Positions 1 through 8,269 of a stretch of DNA of 64,000 bases are shown in pieces; position 1 is the stretch's first letter; each line of letters starts with the position of its first letter. This DNA comes from Bacteroidales bacterium (GTDB lineage Bacteria; Bacteroidota; Bacteroidia; Bacteroidales; VadinHA17). The stretch is from contig JADKBK010000001.1 in assembly GCA_016715075.1 (NCBI GenBank), forward strand, positions 248,001-312,000, in the 5' to 3' direction. The position numbers and the translations under genes were made by a program. A model generated the notes under the pieces. It searched no databases and was not told the DNA's origin. It worked only from the letters and a program-made list of their open reading frames with translations.

Positions 1-381
1 CTTAATGAGAAGATGTTAAGGGAGAAACGACAGTATATCCTTCTTGGACCCGGAAGATGGGGAACACGAGACAAGTATCTTGGAATTCCGGTTGTCTGGC
101 CTCAGATTTCCAATGCAAAGGTAATTGTAGAGGTCGGTCTTCCTTATTTTCATGTTGATGCTTCGCTCGGCTCTCACTTTTTTCATAATGTAACTTCAAT
201 GACTGTTGGTTATTTCTCAGTTAGCGTCGGATCACATGATGGGACAATCATTTGGGAAAAGCTTAAAGAACAAAAAGTTATTGAACAGGGAAGATTCTTC
301 AGTCATATCAGGTTCGAAAGCCCCCTTCTTGTTCGGATGGATGGGCGAAAAGGAATGGCTGTTATCTCGATGAATCACTAA
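1..381 (+). CDS. C-terminal part of a PEP/pyruvate-binding (PPDK-like) protein; 5' end outside the window
   Basis: The frame is open from base 1 and ends at TAA 379-381, so only the last 126 residues are visible. They match the C-terminus of the next gene closely: both carry a GPGRWGT/S...LGIPV.WPQIS block and then a SHFFHNVTS or THFFQNLTS block. The two genes are therefore tandem paralogues, separated by 12 bases and probably co-transcribed. The shared block follows the PPDK-type nucleotide-binding domain in the full-length neighbour; its own function is not known to me. Whether this copy also has receiver-like domains cannot be seen. Confidence 0.75.
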   Translation, partial: LNEKMLREKRQYILLGPGRWGTRDKYLGIPVVWPQISNAKVIVEVGLPYFHVDASLGSHFFHNVTSMTVGYFSVSVGSHDGTIIWEKLKEQKVIEQGRFFSHIRFESPLLVRMDGRKGMAVISMNH

Positions 382-393
382 AATATTTATTTT

Positions 394-3381
394 ATGGCAA
401 TTATTGACGGAATACTTGATATTCAGAAATACGACTTCACCGATACATCCTTCGATCTGCTGATGCAGAAGAGAATTCACCGGGTACTGATAATCTGCAG
501 TAATTATGATAATTATATGTTGGAGGAAGATGGCAGAATTGATGAACAGATCTTCAATGAATATGCTTCACTTAACCTGCGCTATCCTCCCACTTTCGTT
601 CAGACAGATAATGCAGAGGATGCATTCAGGATCCTTCGGGAAGGAAACATTGATCTTGTTATTTCAATGCTGAGTCTCAAGGGAACGGATGTTTTCGGAC
701 TTGCAAAAAGGATAAAATCCAAGTATGAGCATGTTCCTATTGTCGTCCTTACATACTTCTCAAGGGAGGTATCACTAAGGCTGGAAGGAGAGGATCTTAG
801 TGCAATTGATTACGTCTTCTGCTGGCTGGGTGAAGCCTCTCTGATTCTGGCCATCATCAAGCTTATCGAAGACAATATGAATGCTGATTATGATATAGAG
901 AACATCGGTGTTCAGTCTATTATTCTCGTTGAAAACTCTATCAGGTATATCTCATCCTATCTGCCGAATATCTACAAGATTGTACTTATGCAGTCGCTTG
1001 ATTTTCAGAGAGAAGCTCTGAATGAACATCAGCGCATGCTCAAGATGAGAGGGCGGCCGAAAATTCTTCTTGCAAATAATTTTAATGACGCTCTCAAGCT
1101 TTATAAAAAATATAAGTATAATGTACTTGGTGTGATTTCGGATATAGCTTATAAGAGGGATGGGATCCCCGATGAGAATGCGGGTATTGAATTATGTAAG
1201 GTTGTGATGGCCGACGATGACAAAGTACCTTTCCTGATTCAGTCTTCGAGTCTTAAACATAAGAAGGCTGCTGAGGAAATGGGAGCAGGATTTATCTATA
1301 AATACTCAAAATCACTGTCGCTGGAGTTACGGAATTTCATAATTCAGAACCTTGCCTTTGGCCCCTTTGTCTTCAGAAATCCCGAAACACTGGAACCTAT
1401 AGCAATTGCCACGGATTTGCAGAGCCTGCAGCAAAAGTTGCTGACCATACCTGACAATACACTTGCCTACCATGCTTCCCGCAACCACTTTTCAAAATGG
1501 CTCAATGCCAGGGCTCTCTTTCCTGTTGCCCAGATGTTCAAATATCTGAACAGGGAGGATTTTGAATCGATGGACGAGATGCGTAGGTTCCTGTATGTTG
1601 CCATTTCCAGCTTCCGGCTTGGAAAAGGAAGGGGAGTAATTGCAAAATTTGACAAGACAAGCTTTGATGAGTACCAGATATTCTCCAGAATAGGGGAGGG
1701 ATCGATAGGAGGAAAGGCCAGGGGACTGGCATTTATAAACAGGATAATCAAAACCAACAAACTCTTCAATAAATTCCCTGATGTGCTTATCACGATCCCG
1801 AGAACTGTTGTATTAAGCACTGATATCTTCGATGAGTTCATGGATCAGAATAACCTCTATTCAATAGCTCTCTCTGATCTTTCTGATGATGAAATCCTTA
1901 ACCGGTTTGTTAATGCAGAATTGCCTGGTCATGTCTACCAGGATTTCTATGCATTTCTCGCTGTCTCAAGAAACGTCCCTATTGCAGTGAGATCTTCCAG
2001 TAAGCTTGAAGATTCCCATTATCAGCCATTTGCAGGCATTTATTCGACATACATGATACCGCGGCTGCCAGACAATAAGCAGATGGTAAAGATGTTGTCT
2101 GATGCTATCAAGGAGGTGTACGCTTCAGTTTACTACCGGGCCAGCAAAGCATACATGACAGCAACTGCGAATGTTATTGATGAAGAGAAGATGGGAATAA
2201 TCCTTCAGGAGGTATGCGGGTCACGACATGGAGAGATTTATTATCCTACTGTGTCCGGAGTTGCCAGATCGATAAATTACTATCCCATAGGTTCTGAAAA
2301 AGCTGAAGACGGAATCGTGAATGTAGCTTTTGGTCTGGGCAAACTGATTGTCGAAGGCGGCCTTTCACTGAGGTTTTCTCCCAGGTATCCGAAAAAAATA
2401 CTGCAGCTCTCTTCTCCTGAAGCCGCATTGAGAGATACCCAGAAAGAGTTTTGTGCCCTTGATCTGAATATAGAAAGTTTTGTGCCATCTACTGATGATG
2501 GTGTAAATATACTAAGGATTGATGTCAGGGATCTGAACAACGATGCAGCTCTGAAATATGTCGCTTCTACATATGACAGGAATAACAACGTGCTGCGTGA
2601 CGGGATTATTCATCCAGGCAAAAGGATTATCACTTTCTCAAATATACTTCAGCATAAAACATTCCCCCTGGCTGAGATATTAAGCACACTTCTTGAAATT
2701 GGTCAGCGAGAGATGAATAACCCGGTGGAGATAGAATTTGCCGTAAACCTTGAGACACCTCCGGGAACCCCCAAGATATTCAGTTTCTTGCAGATCAGGC
2801 CAATAGTACACACTGAAGAGACTCAAAACATAAACCTTGAACATATTACTGCCAGCGATACAATTATATATTCAGAAGCCGCTCTGGGGAACGGAGTATT
2901 CAAGGGCATTCATGACCTGGTATATGTTAAACCTGAATCTTTTAATGCAGCGAATAACAAGAATGTTGCTGTCGAAATTGAAAAGATAAATGCACTGTTC
3001 GTTAAGCAATCAAAGGGGTATGTACTTATTGGTCCCGGCAGGTGGGGATCTACAGATCCGTGGCTTGGAATTCCGGTTAAATGGCCCCAGATTTCTGCAG
3101 CAAGGATTATTATTGAATCGGGGCTGAAGAATTACAGGATTGACCCAAGCCAGGGAACTCATTTCTTTCAGAACCTCACCTCGTTCCGTGTAGGCTATTT
3201 CACTATCAATCCATATATTAAGGAAGGTTATTATGATGTTGACTATCTCAATAAGCTGGATGTTGTTTATGAGGATAATTACATTCGTCACGTGAGATTT
3301 ACTGATCCTCTTGAGATTATGGTAGACGGTAAGAACCATAAAGGCGTTATTCTTAAACCATCACTGCCAGAAGCCAGATAA
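394..3381 (+). CDS. Receiver-like/PPDK N-terminal domain fusion protein (995 aa)
   Basis: Residues about 28-160 and 222-325 resemble two response-regulator receiver folds. The first has no Asp at the expected phospho-site (VISMLSL), while the second keeps one (D250 in VISDIAY). From about residue 431 the protein resembles the ATP-grasp domain of pyruvate phosphate dikinase/PEP synthase, with IGEGSIGGKARGL and AVRSSSKLEDSHYQPFAGIY. No phospho-histidine swivelling domain (TSH motif) and no PEP-binding barrel follow, so it should not be a complete PEP synthase. A role in nucleotide-dependent phosphotransfer or signalling is inference. The ATG lies 12 bases after the paralogue upstream. The C-terminal 120 residues are shared with that paralogue. 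Confidence 0.8.
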   Translation: MAIIDGILDIQKYDFTDTSFDLLMQKRIHRVLIICSNYDNYMLEEDGRIDEQIFNEYASLNLRYPPTFVQTDNAEDAFRILREGNIDLVISMLSLKGTDVFGLAKRIKSKYEHVPIVVLTYFSREVSLRLEGEDLSAIDYVFCWLGEASLILAIIKLIEDNMNADYDIENIGVQSIILVENSIRYISSYLPNIYKIVLMQSLDFQREALNEHQRMLKMRGRPKILLANNFNDALKLYKKYKYNVLGVISDIAYKRDGIPDENAGIELCKVVMADDDKVPFLIQSSSLKHKKAAEEMGAGFIYKYSKSLSLELRNFIIQNLAFGPFVFRNPETLEPIAIATDLQSLQQKLLTIPDNTLAYHASRNHFSKWLNARALFPVAQMFKYLNREDFESMDEMRRFLYVAISSFRLGKGRGVIAKFDKTSFDEYQIFSRIGEGSIGGKARGLAFINRIIKTNKLFNKFPDVLITIPRTVVLSTDIFDEFMDQNNLYSIALSDLSDDEILNRFVNAELPGHVYQDFYAFLAVSRNVPIAVRSSSKLEDSHYQPFAGIYSTYMIPRLPDNKQMVKMLSDAIKEVYASVYYRASKAYMTATANVIDEEKMGIILQEVCGSRHGEIYYPTVSGVARSINYYPIGSEKAEDGIVNVAFGLGKLIVEGGLSLRFSPRYPKKILQLSSPEAALRDTQKEFCALDLNIESFVPSTDDGVNILRIDVRDLNNDAALKYVASTYDRNNNVLRDGIIHPGKRIITFSNILQHKTFPLAEILSTLLEIGQREMNNPVEIEFAVNLETPPGTPKIFSFLQIRPIVHTEETQNINLEHITASDTIIYSEAALGNGVFKGIHDLVYVKPESFNAANNKNVAVEIEKINALFVKQSKGYVLIGPGRWGSTDPWLGIPVKWPQISAARIIIESGLKNYRIDPSQGTHFFQNLTSFRVGYFTINPYIKEGYYDVDYLNKLDVVYEDNYIRHVRFTDPLEIMVDGKNHKGVILKPSLPEAR

Positions 3382-3440
3382 TGTATAGATTATTTAAAAA
3401 GTGAGTAATTTTGAAAACAATAAAAACAATTTACACTTCA

Positions 3441-3848
3441 ATGGAAACAACAAAAACAAAATACCTTGGCGATTTACGCACTGAAATGACACATGTCAGA
3501 TCGGGCAGTGTAATTATAACCGATGCTCCGGTCGATAATAAAGGCAGGGGAGAGTATTTTTCACCTACTGATCTGGTTGCTTCAGCGCTGGGGAGCTGCA
3601 TATTCACAATAATGGGTATTGCTGCAAGGGAACATGGCTTTTCAATTGATGGCAGTTCATGCAGTATTACAAAGATAATGTCGGATAAGCCCCGAAAAAT
3701 TGCTGAGATAAAGATTGAATTTGACCTTACCGCAAACAGTTATACAGACAAACAGAAGACAATTCTGGAGCATTGTGTAAAAACCTGCCCCGTCGCCCTG
3801 TCTCTGCATGAGTCCGTGATACAGAATGTTACTTTGCTATTTAATTAA
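3441..3848 (+). CDS. OsmC/Ohr family protein
   Basis: A protein of about 135 residues of the OsmC family, which includes thiol-dependent peroxide reductases. Family features are the N-terminal YLGDLRTE strand, the SPTDLVASALGSCIFTIMGIAA helix region containing the first conserved Cys, and the second Cys in HCVKTCPVALSL near the C-terminus. A TTG at 3411 would add ten residues. The ATG at 3441 was preferred because the family usually begins just before the KYLGDLRTE segment. It follows the PPDK-like gene on the same strand. The substrate cannot be told from sequence; organic hydroperoxide reduction is the family expectation. Confidence 0.85.
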   Translation: METTKTKYLGDLRTEMTHVRSGSVIITDAPVDNKGRGEYFSPTDLVASALGSCIFTIMGIAAREHGFSIDGSSCSITKIMSDKPRKIAEIKIEFDLTANSYTDKQKTILEHCVKTCPVALSLHESVIQNVTLLFN

Positions 3849-3866
3849 TGGTGATAAGTCTGGTCT

Positions 3867-4748
3867 TCAGAAAGTTGCACTCTCAGTTACAGCTTCCCTG
3901 TTGACCTTTTTTATCAGCCCCTGCAATACCGTTCCCGGGCCAACTTCAACAAAGTAATTTGCACCGCCGGAGATCATGTTTATAACGCTTTGAGTCCAGC
4001 GGACAGGAGATGTAAGCTGCTCGACGAGATTCAATTTTATAATTTCAGGATCGACAGATGGCTGGGCATTTACATTCTGAAAAATCGGACAGAGTGGTTT
4101 TTTGAATTCGGTACTGTTTATGGCAGCTTCAAGTTCAATCCGGGCAGGTTCCATCAGCGGAGAATGAAAGGCACCCCCAACAGAGAGCTTAATTGCCCTT
4201 TTTACCCCTTTTTCCTTGAGTAACTCAATAGCTTTGTCTATTCCCTCATTCGAACCCGATATAACAATTTGTCCGGGGCAGTTGTAGTTTGCCGGTACCA
4301 CGATCTCTTTTATTGAAGCACAGACATCTTCAATGGTTTCATCGTCTGATCCGATTATTGCTGCCATTGTTGAAGGGGTTTTTTCACATGCTTTCTGCAT
4401 GGCCAGAGCCCTTTTTGAAACAAGTATAAGACCATCGTTGAATGAAAGAGTTTTGTTGGCAACCAGTGCTGAAAGTTCTCCGAGTGAATGTCCCGCAACC
4501 ATATCAGGTCTGAATGAATCACCCATTACAGTGGCAAGTATCGTTGAATGGAGAAAGATGGCAGGTTGGGTCACTTTAGTCTGTTTCAGCTCCTCATCTG
4601 TTCCGGCAAACATTATATCTGTAATGCTGAATCCAAGAATTGAGTTTGCTGTTTGAAACATCTCTCTGGCAAGTGATGATCTGTCGTAAAGATCTTTCCC
4701 CATGCCAATAAACTGGGCGCCCTGCCCTGGAAATACATATGCTCTCAT
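3867..4748 (-). CDS. fabD: Malonyl-CoA:ACP transacylase FabD
   Basis: A 293-residue protein that transfers malonyl groups from CoA to acyl carrier protein at the start of type II fatty-acid synthesis in the cytosol. It starts with the FPGQGAQ motif, carries the nucleophile elbow GHSLG near residue 90 and the catalytic His in GAFHSPLM near residue 198, and ends at normal family length. It is convergent with the OsmC gene (18 bases between stops) and lies 16 bases downstream of folE on the same strand, so it may be read with folE-queD, although no pathway link is obvious. Confidence 0.96.
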   Translation of the reverse strand: MRAYVFPGQGAQFIGMGKDLYDRSSLAREMFQTANSILGFSITDIMFAGTDEELKQTKVTQPAIFLHSTILATVMGDSFRPDMVAGHSLGELSALVANKTLSFNDGLILVSKRALAMQKACEKTPSTMAAIIGSDDETIEDVCASIKEIVVPANYNCPGQIVISGSNEGIDKAIELLKEKGVKRAIKLSVGGAFHSPLMEPARIELEAAINSTEFKKPLCPIFQNVNAQPSVDPEIIKLNLVEQLTSPVRWTQSVINMISGGANYFVEVGPGTVLQGLIKKVNREAVTESATF

Positions 4749-4764
4749 GTTTGTGATTTTAATA

Positions 4765-5412
4765 TTAATGAAGCTTTGTTCCTATCAGGTGTACAAACTC
4801 CTCGCGGGTATTCAGTTTTTCCAGGAATACGCCGGTGAATGCGGAAGTTGTTGTCACGGAATTCTGTTTCTGTACACCTCTGATCTGCATACACATATGC
4901 TGGGCTTCAATTACCACAGCAACACCCATAGGATTGAGACAATCCTGAAGGCAATCCCTTATCTGGGTAGTAAGACGCTCCTGAACCTGGAGCCTTCGGC
5001 TGAAGGTCTCCACAACACGTGCTATCTTGCTCAGGCCTGTGATATATCCGTTAGGGATGTAAGCAACATGAGCTTTACCGAAAAAAGGCAGCATGTGATG
5101 TTCACACATTGAATATATATCTATATCCTTTACTATGACCATCTGCCTGTAATCCTCCTTGAATTTAGCCGAATTGATTATTTTACAGGCATCCTTGGTG
5201 TATCCGTTTGTAAGAAAATGAAGAGCTTTGGCCACACGCTCCGGTGTTTTCTTCAACCCTTCACGATCAGGATCTTCTCCTAATAGTTTCAGTACTCTGT
5301 AATAAATTTCAGATAGTTCCTTGATATTCTCGGTATTCCAGGTCTCAATTTTATTGTATCCGTTGGAAACCATTTCAGACCCATCATTGATCTTTTCGAT
5401 AGTATCATCCAT
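4765..5412 (-). CDS. folE: GTP cyclohydrolase I
   Basis: A 215-residue protein that converts GTP to 7,8-dihydroneopterin triphosphate, feeding folate or queuosine synthesis. The zinc/active-site motif CEHHMLPFFGKAHVAYIP, the SKIARVVETFSRRLQ.QE block and the later HMCMQIRGV motif containing the third zinc ligand are all present. It overlaps the queD start-side gene by 8 bases, a tight pairing that suggests queuosine/7-deazaguanine synthesis as one fate of the product. The long N-terminal extension (about 35 residues) carries no recognised domain. Confidence 0.96.
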   Translation of the reverse strand: MDDTIEKINDGSEMVSNGYNKIETWNTENIKELSEIYYRVLKLLGEDPDREGLKKTPERVAKALHFLTNGYTKDACKIINSAKFKEDYRQMVIVKDIDIYSMCEHHMLPFFGKAHVAYIPNGYITGLSKIARVVETFSRRLQVQERLTTQIRDCLQDCLNPMGVAVVIEAQHMCMQIRGVQKQNSVTTTSAFTGVFLEKLNTREEFVHLIGTKLH

Positions 5413-5815
5413 AATATTCGATAAAATTATTTTCCGTCTCTTCTATTTTAACACAATGAAGAAAAGCTCCCTCTTTCTCAATTGAAGACTTGAGCTCATT
5501 CCAGATAGCAACTGCCAGGTTTTCAGTGGTTGCAATCTTCCCCTCCATAAAATCTACATCAAGGTTTATATTTTTATGATCTACCTTATTGATGACTTTA
5601 TCAAGAATAACCTGTTTAAGAATGTTTATGTTCATTACAAACCCATTTTCCGCTGAAGGTTCACCTTTTATGGTAACCCACAATACATAGTTATGTCCGT
5701 GCCAGTTTGGATTGGAGCATTTTCCGAATACCATCAGATTTTTTTCATCTGACCAGTCTTTCCTGAACATTCTGTGTGCGGAACAGAATCTCTCCCGGCG
5801 CGTGAGGTAAATCAT
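5405..5815 (-). CDS. queD: 6-carboxy-5,6,7,8-tetrahydropterin synthase / PTPS family protein
   Basis: About 136 residues. PTPS-fold enzymes act on dihydroneopterin triphosphate, the product of the overlapping folE. The zinc ligands are visible as the His of FCSAHRM and the two His of NWHGHNY. The catalytic Cys is in FGKCSNPNWHGH and the late Glu in VKIEETENN. ATG 5815 was chosen over an in-frame ATG four codons earlier because the family starts just before the first beta strand. The call as QueD rather than a eukaryote-type PTPS rests on the bacterial folE pairing. The other queuosine genes (queC, queE) are not in the window. Confidence 0.88.
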   Translation of the reverse strand: MIYLTRRERFCSAHRMFRKDWSDEKNLMVFGKCSNPNWHGHNYVLWVTIKGEPSAENGFVMNINILKQVILDKVINKVDHKNINLDVDFMEGKIATTENLAVAIWNELKSSIEKEGAFLHCVKIEETENNFIEYYG

Positions 5816-5827
5816 AATGACCTGCAT

Positions 5828-6127
5828 TAAAGTGCAATATTAGCCAATAATTTTGATCTTTTAATTATGAAAAGAACCATTTGTCTGGCATTTGGTATAT
5901 GGCAACTGACTTCAGACCCAGGTTAATTCAGTACTGAATCTTCTCCTGCATCCTTGACATTAGCATTCTGAGTATGATGCAGGGGTAAGTATAGGCCGGG
6001 CGGACCTGCTACAAAAAATGGTATTGCTGAAATATATCATGCCCATAAGCTGGAATGAGCAATTAATTATCAGGTTATAAGACAAATGAAAAAAAAAAGG
6101 TAAATTTGGATTATTATTTAATTCCTG
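5828..6127. other. Intergenic region, no gene seen
   Basis: A 300-base gap between divergent queD and the response-regulator gene. It contains a perfect 8-base inverted repeat (CCTGCATC at 5945-5952 and GATGCAGG at 5976-5983) with a 23-base loop, and an A-rich tract just before the response-regulator start. I see no coding sequence, tRNA or clear promoter. Confidence 0.5.
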
Positions 6128-7513
6128 ATGGCAATTCCGGACAAAATAAAAATTTTGATTATTGATGATGAGAAGCAGTTCACGGAAGAATTGAACGGTT
6201 TATTTGTCTGGTCGGACTACGAATCATTCGAAGCCAATACTGTTGACGAAGGCAGGAAAATACTGAGAACTCAGGATATTGATATTCTGATTCTGGATGT
6301 ACGGCTTCCGGGGATGGATGGACTGGATTTATTAAAGGAGATAAAAGCTCTTTATCCGGCAACTGAAGTAGTTGTAATATCAGCACATGGTGACATGGAT
6401 ACGGTTATAAAGGCAATGCGTCTTGGGGCATTCGATTATTTACGTAAGCCATTCCGGTTTATTGACATTCAGATTGCCATAGAACGCACCCAGAAATATC
6501 TTCAGATGCAGCGTAAACTGAAGAAGATGGAAGAGAAAAACTCTCTGATATCCAAATCTCTCGAGGAAAAGATCGACAGGCAGTTCATAGGGATCAGTCC
6601 GCAGATACTTGAAGTTTTTGATCAGGCTATCACAGCTGCCAACTATCCTGATGCCAATGTCCTGATAACTGGTGAAAGCGGAACAGGAAAGGAGAATATA
6701 GCCAGGATCATTCATTATTCAAGCAGCAGGAAAGAGAATCTGTTCGCCGCTGTAAACAGCAGTGCCATAACAGAAACCCTTCTTGAAAGCGAATTTTTCG
6801 GACATAAGAAAGGATCGTTTACCGGCGCAATTTCAGATAAGATGGGTTTCTTTGAAGTATGCAACCAGGGAACACTTTTCCTTGACGAAATAGCCGATAT
6901 GCCATTTAACCTGCAGGCCAAGCTGCTGAGAGCCACAGAAGAAAAAGTGATTACAAGAGTGGGCGATACAAAACCGATTTATACCGATTTCAGGATCATC
7001 TCTGCAACTAACTACGATATCAATAAAATGGTAGAGGAGAATAAATTCAGGCTCGACCTGCTTCATCGTCTCAATACACTCCATATACATATCCCCCCGC
7101 TGAGAGAGAGACCGGAAGATATCAAGCCGTTGCTATCCTATTTTGTTGAATATTACTCATTTAGATTTAATAAGCATAATCTTGGCATAACCAGTGAAGT
7201 ATTTGATACTCTCTTCAAATATGATTTTCCGGGAAATGTGAGAGAATTGCGGAATATGGCTGAAAGAGGGGTTATTTTGTGTAAAGGAAACATTCTGGGA
7301 ATCAACGATTTTCCTGTAAAACCACAAAAAAGGGCTCCTGCCGACAGATCAGGCGAGTTATCAAACCTGAAATCGAATGAAGTCATCCTGATTCAGAAAG
7401 CTTTGCAAAGTTCCAACTATAACCAGAAAGCTGCTGCTGACGTTCTTGGAATAACCCGCGATGCACTCATACGCAAAATGAAGAAATACAACATTGTAAT
7501 TCATAAAAGCTGA
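6128..7513 (+). CDS. Sigma-54-dependent response regulator (NtrC/AtoC family)
   Basis: A 461-residue transcription activator. Residues 6-125 are a receiver domain with DD near residues 13-14, phospho-acceptor D57 in LILDVRLPGMDG, and K in LRKPF. The AAA+ domain follows, with Walker A GESGTGKE near residue 180, Walker B LFLDEIADMP, and the sigma-54 contact loop GSFTGA at 229-234 (usual form GAFTGA). A Fis-type helix-turn-helix (NQKAAADVLGITRDALIRKMKKY) closes the protein. It would remodel sigma-54 RNA polymerase at -24/-12 promoters once phosphorylated. The hybrid kinase at 8270 is a plausible but unproven partner. A terminator hairpin follows at 7530. Confidence 0.95.
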   Translation: MAIPDKIKILIIDDEKQFTEELNGLFVWSDYESFEANTVDEGRKILRTQDIDILILDVRLPGMDGLDLLKEIKALYPATEVVVISAHGDMDTVIKAMRLGAFDYLRKPFRFIDIQIAIERTQKYLQMQRKLKKMEEKNSLISKSLEEKIDRQFIGISPQILEVFDQAITAANYPDANVLITGESGTGKENIARIIHYSSSRKENLFAAVNSSAITETLLESEFFGHKKGSFTGAISDKMGFFEVCNQGTLFLDEIADMPFNLQAKLLRATEEKVITRVGDTKPIYTDFRIISATNYDINKMVEENKFRLDLLHRLNTLHIHIPPLRERPEDIKPLLSYFVEYYSFRFNKHNLGITSEVFDTLFKYDFPGNVRELRNMAERGVILCKGNILGINDFPVKPQKRAPADRSGELSNLKSNEVILIQKALQSSNYNQKAAADVLGITRDALIRKMKKYNIVIHKS

Positions 7514-7529
7514 TTATATTCATTCATCT

Positions 7530-7551
7530 CCGCACACGTGTGCGGTTTTTT
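7530..7551 (+). terminator. Rho-independent terminator after the response regulator
   Basis: The perfect palindrome CCGCACACGTGTGCGG (7530-7545) is followed directly by six T residues (7546-7551). It lies 17 bases after the stop of the sigma-54 activator and would end that transcript. Confidence 0.75.
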
Positions 7552-7768
7552 AGGTACCCAATCCTGTTTAATCAATAAACAGATTCCGATCATTAGTTTA
7601 TATTGATAATACTTTTTTCTGTAAAGAGTTCATTTATAGATTAATAATCTACCATCCCTTCCTGGTTCCTGATCTGCTTAAAAATCTGGCATATCCTTTG
7701 GTTACCCTTCTGCTCAAGAGATCTGATTTCCCTCTTGAAGGCACAAAAACAATTTTATATTTATTGTT

Positions 7769-7960
7769 ATGACAACACTTGAAGAGAAGGTTTTGGATTT
7801 TATTAATACCCATCCGGGCGGAGTAAGAGTTACAGAGATGGAAAAACCTTTTGGTGAATCCAGAATGAAACTCGGTTTTGTAGCAAAAAACCTGCTTGAA
7901 AAAGGGATGATTCAAAAAATTGAAACCGCATATTATCCTAAAATACAAAGTTTTAGATAA
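7769..7960 (+). CDS. Small winged-helix-like protein (63 aa), function unknown
   Basis: The 63-residue product reads like a compact winged helix: an N-terminal helix (LEEKVLDFINTHPGG), a helix-turn-helix-like segment (RVTEMEKPFGESRMKLGFVAKNLLEKG) and a C-terminal beta wing (IQKIETAYYPK). Such mini wHTH proteins are common in Bacteroidota and may bind DNA. It stands alone between two signalling genes. The opposite strand is also open for 99 codons, but the composition of that product is not protein-like. The coding call rests on fold-like pattern only. Confidence 0.6.
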   Translation: MTTLEEKVLDFINTHPGGVRVTEMEKPFGESRMKLGFVAKNLLEKGMIQKIETAYYPKIQSFR

Positions 7961-8269
7961 TCGTGCTGGAGCATAATGATATGAAGCCTGTAATTACCTG
8001 AATTAAACCCTCAAAAATAATCTATGAAAAATGACTTAGTTACCGGGACGAATTTTACGAAACTTTTCGTCGCCAACAAAAGATCGAAGTACAAGATATC
8101 AAACTTAACGAAGTATTTCTATGACAGGCTTGATTGGTTGCTTAGCGTAACAAGGGGACAGGGTGAAGTTGATTAACCGGATCTGAACCATTAGGCGTCG
8201 TAAGTTTTTATGGGTGGAAATATTGGGAGCTGAAAAAGCTGTGAAGTGGATTGTTAATTCATGTGAAGA
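7961..8269. other. Region before the hybrid kinase; at most one very short ORF
   Basis: These 309 bases separate the small winged-helix gene from the hybrid kinase. The only open frame of note is the 50-codon one at 8024-8176, listed separately. No promoter matching TAnnTTTG, hairpin-plus-T terminator or RNA gene was recognised. Confidence 0.4.
8024..8176 (+). CDS. Possible 50-residue basic peptide
   Basis: ATG at 8024 opens a 50-codon frame ending at TAA 8174. The product is Lys/Arg-rich (FVANKRSKYKISNLTKYFY) with no signal sequence or known motif. It lies between the winged-helix-like gene and the hybrid kinase. It may be a chance ORF or a degraded gene end; conservation would be needed to accept it. 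Confidence 0.2.
   Translation: MKNDLVTGTNFTKLFVANKRSKYKISNLTKYFYDRLDWLLSVTRGQGEVD

Noticed and set aside
7649..7948. 99-codon minus-strand frame opposite the small winged-helix gene
   Set aside because: Product rich in Phe, Cys and Lys without pattern; the plus-strand frame has the more protein-like sequence.
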